Assembly (NCBI GenBank): GCA_049999725.1
Contig: JBNGIS010016443.1
Span: 1 to 31,753, forward strand
DNA length: 31,753 nt
Reading direction: 5' to 3'
Source of the DNA: Haplomitrium mnioides
Lineage: Eukaryota; Marchantiophyta; Haplomitriopsida; Calobryales
In this document: positions 28,149 to 31,753 of the stretch, in pieces
How the letters are laid out: each line of letters begins with the position of its first letter
How positions within the stretch are numbered: the first letter of the stretch is position 1
Translations under genes and position numbers: made by a program
Notes under the pieces: model-generated
What the model was told of the DNA's origin: nothing
The model's database searches: none
What the model saw: the letters and a program-made list of their open reading frames with translations, nothing else

Positions 28149-28735
28149 GAGTGCCCGCGCACCTATCACGAGGTACAGGACAACTCACTAGAATTGACAG
28201 ACATGGATGAATATCCACAGTACAATGTACACCCTAAAAGTCACATGACTCACTCATCACTGTCAAACCAAAAAAATGGATATGAGATAACATGCATTGT
28301 AGATAGCGGATCCTCGCACACCATTTTACAAAACCTCAAGTATTTCTCATCAGTCAAACCTTCTTTTAGACCTATGACAACTATTACTCGCCATAATCAT
28401 ATTAAAGAAGGCCATAGTCCAGGGACCATCATATTTCCAAATGGAACAAGACTGGACATCAAATCAGCAATCTATGCACCTGCAGTAACCAGAAACCTCA
28501 TCAGTTTCCAGGATATACGACAAAACAATTTTCACATTCAAATCGGATCTTTTTAGGACATTGAAGTCCTCCATATCCTGAGTTCAACTACAGCAGGCTT
28601 TGACATACGAGAATCATTCTCACTATCACCACCTGGATTATATACTACAAAAATATTTTCATATCATGTCTCTACCAAACTGGTATCAACAGCCATTACA
28701 TGGCGCAACCGCCTAGGACTTCTAGGCCTGTGAAG
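28104..28735 (+). pseudogene. Copia protease and pre-integrase domain
   Basis: ITCIVDSGSSHTIL (Asp codon at 28302) is the D-S-G active site and is intact. PNGTRLDIKSAIYAPAV and LISFQDIRQN are the later protease blocks. After a TAG at 28555, GLYTTKI and ITWRNRLGLLGL belong to the pre-integrase zinc region, where W-H-x-R-L-G-H-P-G is usual; both His are lost or cut off. The nested insertion begins here. Confidence 0.88.
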
Positions 28736-29827
28736 CTAAAGGCTTCGCCGGTTTCTCCTCATGTGACTTTGATGTTGAGTGCACATTGAATATGAGAGGT
28801 GGGTTGAAGAGTGGTTGCAATCATCAATACACAACAAATTCTACCAAGAAATAATACTCAATACAAAAATATTTTGGAAATCCTCACTCTTTACTCCAAA
28901 TGCTCTCACACAAATCACTCTTGCTCTCACCCTTCTAACTCTCAACACACTCCTCACTCTATGAAAGACCACCCCTCAAGTGTTTGCCCTCCAATGAGTC
29001 TTCAAAGTAGCTCCTCCAAAAGCTCCTCCAAGCGCTTCTCCAAAGGTCTCTCACAACTCTCAAATCTCCAAATGGAAACCAAGTCCAAACTCAAGCTCAA
29101 CCTCCTCTCCTCTCTTCTCCTCCTCCTTATATACTAGTCTAGATAATTACTAGGAGTAAAACTAAATATTCTATCACCCTAGGTAAAGAATCTATGGTGA
29201 TTATCTCTCTAATTATTAATTCCTACAAGTGCTCCTCAAGTATCTCCACCTTTTGTTTCTTCTTCAAGAAGAAGCTTCTCATTTGGAGCTTCTCTTGTCA
29301 AAGAATCTCAAAAATTGGTCCAAGACTTTTCTACCTTGTATTTGTCCCTACAAACAAATCCTAAGATGATACTTCGAGATTCCCTCAAAGAATAAGTCAA
29401 AGAACAAATTGATTTTTCTTGACTTTTCTCCTCTTTAGTCTATTCTAGAAGAATCTCTATAAAATCATTAATACTAAGTCAATTTGCCTGTACTATACCT
29501 TGTTGGAAAGCTTGTTAAGTAAGCTTTCTACCTATATACTAATATTTGTATTTTCTAATTTGTAGATACTCTCTATTTTGACTTTTTCCGCAGCTCACTT
29601 TTGTAACTTTGACCGGTTATAACTTTCGGTTTATAAGAGCTTTTTCACTTCTGTAAATTGGTACTAATTACTTAAGCACTATTATATCCCTGTATAAAAT
29701 ATCGGTTTCTAAACATTTCTAATAAGAACACAATTTACTCTGTACTCAATTCTACACATATTAAAGAAAACCGATTAAATCTAAGTTTCTCCTCATAACT
29801 TCTATGTCTTCTCCATACTTTATCAAA
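28735..29827 (-). mobile_element. Solo-LTR-like insertion in copia pre-integrase
   Basis: About 1.09 kb, unrelated to copia, interrupting an otherwise continuous protein alignment. On the minus strand it has a purine tract (AAACAAAAGGTGGAGA, about 29250) and, about 120 bp later, TATATAAGGAGGAGGAG (about 29125), a promoter-like arrangement as in LTRs. No coding domain. I could not identify an exact target duplication, so this may be a solo LTR or LTR plus adjoining internal sequence. Confidence 0.5.
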
Positions 29828-30938
29828 GTGCATCCCATGCTATGATAGGGGTTTAAGCACATTAGCATCTTCACAAAACCATCCCATGCCTTCACAGGCC
29901 AAGACACGTTCTATCGCATCAAAAAGGACAGCAAAGGCATACCACAGAACGTGCATCCATTGCCATTGGATACTCCATTCTTGGCATGCACACAAAGCAA
30001 ACTGAGAACTGCACCTTCTCACGACAAAACAACAATCACAATTCCTCGATTCTTCAAGAGAATGCACGCTAATATGTGTGGGCCCATCCACCCACCTTCG
30101 GGACCATTTTGATACTTCCTTATCACCATTGATGCATCATCCAAATGGTCAAAAGTATCCCTTCTTACAACCAAAAACATGGTTTTCCCGAAACTATTGT
30201 TCCAAATCTTGAAACTCTTAGCATAATTCTCTGATTACCTAATCAGAAATCTGAGAGTGGACAATGTTGGAGAATTCTCTTCATAGACTTTTGACAATTT
30301 CTGCACATCTGTCGGCATAGACATACAATATTCAGTTCCACATGTACACTTTCAAAATGACATTGCAAAATATGCTATTACGAGAATACAACTCATAGCA
30401 AGACCATTAATTCTGAATTCAAAACTCCCCACCACTACTTGGAGCATCTCTATTGTGCTACAGACCATCTGCATTCAATCAGAACTCCCTGCACCAACTT
30501 GCAGCCAGGATTCCAGTAGATATATCACACCTTTGAACATTTAGATACCTCATCTTTGTCTCAATTCTAGGACCACATCAAACTAAGATTATGCCAAAAA
30601 GGCATATATATCAGTTTTGAATCCCCTTTTATCATCCAATATCTTGAACCCTCAACATCAGATGTGTTCAAGTCTCAATTCGCAGACTGTCAATTCTTTG
30701 AAGAATCTTTTACACATCTGACACAAGAGGACAAAGTTGTACAATCCAAACCTGAAGACAACTTAATATGGCACCAACACTTGCCATTGGACTTCGATCA
30801 ATGAAACAGAAATTCAAATGCCAAAGTCAGAAGACTCTTCAATTTATGGCAAACATTAATTAAAATATCTAACGCATTCAACAATGCAGCCAGTATTACT
30901 AAATCACATTTAGAAGCTACGAATGCTCCAGCCAGACT
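29828..30938 (+). pseudogene. Copia integrase core and C-terminal region
   Basis: Resumes with FLACTQSKLRTAPS and NMCGPIHPPSGPF, a stop, YFLITIDASSKWSKVSLL, LIRNLRVDNVGEFSS, VGIDIQYSVPHVHFQN, LIARPLI, DISHL, a stop, GIYISFESPFIIQYLEP, VFKSQFADCQFFEE, and finally VRRLFNLWQTLIKI, ITKSHLEATNAPARL. Both Asp of the D,D-35-E triad are visible (TIDAS and RVDN). The Glu of the usual Q-N-G-L-A-E block is Lys (QNDIAK). The sequence ends where RT should begin. Confidence 0.92.
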
Positions 30939-31753
30939 TCAAAAAGTTGTGTCGGTCGGGTGTTTTGGCATTTTTTCTAAATTTTGTGGTTAACATGATC
31001 TAGTACAACTCTTTGAGCTCTGAGGTGGTTAATTGGGTGCACAAGGGTAGCAAAAAAGTTTCACACACTTTAAAGAGCGGTATGGAGTTCAAGGAAGCAT
31101 GTTGGATCGGAGGGCGGAGGAGATTTGGTGCAAGAAGGCTCCACTTACCCTTCTACGAGAGAGTCCGAGGTGTACCCTTGTCCAAAGGAGTCCAAGGTGT
31201 ATAAACCCTCCTCACTAGGATCATTCAAATCAAGGAGGACTCCATTTCAACTTTGGGAGGACTGCAAAACAAAATTGAGCACAAGCCTGGAGGTTTGAAG
31301 CGTCATAGGATTGTCGTCGAATGAGCGAAAAAGAGGGAGAGGAATTTCATATGCATGGAGATTGGAAAAACGAAGAGGCTGGATAATGTCGTGGCCAAGG
31401 AGGAATGCGAGTAGCTAAGAGGACTTGTGGTGACACAGTCCTGGGCGTTGGAAGGAAAAAACGATGAAACACTCTATTGCAGCAGTGTGACAAGCTACAA
31501 CAGCAAGCAGTCTCTAAGTTATCGGCGATTTTAGTGTGTATAAGAGAAAGCCAACAATCAGGAGGTGCGACCTTTGGTAGCTGATCAGGAGATTATGGGA
31601 CTTAATCGACTTATTGAGACATCGAGTGCTGAGTCCGACAGATCTCAGAAGCTCCAGCAGTGCATTCAAGACATATCGAGGACTATGCTCAACTTTTGCT
31701 CTTCTTTGGAGGATGATGTCTTCATATCCTTGGAAATCTGGAGTGGGCTATCT
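30939..31753. other. Right-end region, unrecognised
   Basis: The base composition is richer in G than the rest. A 63-codon plus frame (31013-31204) contains FKEACWIGGRRRFGARR, and a Glu/Arg/Lys-rich frame lies at about 31240-31330. Near the end (31557-31753) a frame reads EVRPLVADQEIMGLNRLIE and SQKLQQCIQDISRTMLNF, with a coiled-coil-like look. A short doublet, GTCCGAGGTGTACCCTTG and GTCCAAGGTGTATAAACCC, occurs at 31160-31206. It might be gag-like retroelement sequence, but I cannot name it. Confidence 0.3.

Larger units (their letters stand above)
25280..30938 (+). mobile_element. Ty1/copia retrotransposon, 3'-truncated, with nested insertion
   Basis: Order: LTR end, leader, gag, protease, pre-integrase, integrase core and C-terminal region, ending at about 30938 before RT. 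An LTR-like sequence (28735-29827) splits the pre-integrase zinc region from the integrase core. RT, RNase H and the 3' LTR are absent. Stops are spread throughout. Confidence 0.88.

Overview
The window looks like intergenic DNA from a land plant with a large, repeat-rich nuclear genome. The grounds are AT-rich sequence, plant-type Ty1/copia and Ty3/gypsy (chromovirus) retrotransposons nested in one another, spliceosomal introns, and two 100-base scaffold gaps (2602-2701, 7913-8012). I cannot tell whether it is a gymnosperm, a fern or another lineage. I see no intact host gene, no tRNA or rRNA gene and no CRISPR array. Almost every coding region is broken by stops or frameshifts.

The notable content is a repeated mobile unit that I do not recognise as a named family. 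It appears to be a DNA transposon with short terminal inverted repeats (TIRs starting AACAAC[C/T]GCTACTTTGAAC) and two divergently transcribed genes. One gene encodes a ParB/sulfiredoxin-like domain followed by a beta-class (motif IV before motif I) DNA N4/N6 methyltransferase-like domain. It is split by introns, and in three copies the introns carry a self-complementary 24-bp minisatellite. The other gene encodes a Ser-rich N-terminus followed by a region resembling the N-terminal half of a eukaryotic DDE transposase. Minisatellites of 24, 30 and 37 bp lie at fixed places in these units.

Layout. 1-5130: right arm of a first unit, with methyltransferase copy A, a 37-bp array and a TIR. 5131-7152: minus-strand gypsy fragment (LTR, primer-binding site, gag knuckle, protease, start of RT). 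7155-9701: a compact unit bounded by TIRs, with methyltransferase copy B (minus, exon 1 only) head-to-head with transposase-like copy D1 (plus). 9702-12369: 5'-truncated copia fragment (RT, RNase H, 3' LTR). 12400-17629: transposase-like copy E1/D2 (minus) head-to-head with methyltransferase copy C (plus), ending in a TIR. 17893-24329: another TIR-bounded unit. Its left arm is a methyltransferase-type 3' end, it is invaded by a chromovirus integrase/chromodomain fragment with LTR (18350-19852), and its right arm ends in a 37-bp array and a D1-type 3' end. 24480-25150: transposase-like fragment E2 (minus). 25280-30938: a degenerate copia element (leader, gag, protease, integrase) with an LTR-like insertion at 28735-29827. 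30940-31753: unrecognised sequence.

Inferred joint role: the transposase-like gene would mobilise the unit. The ParB-methyltransferase gene would read or modify DNA, perhaps the element's own ends or arrays. All copies here are dead, so this concerns the ancestor only. Naming of retrotransposon domains is firm. The methyltransferase call is good, the ParB-like call moderate, and the transposase call tentative.
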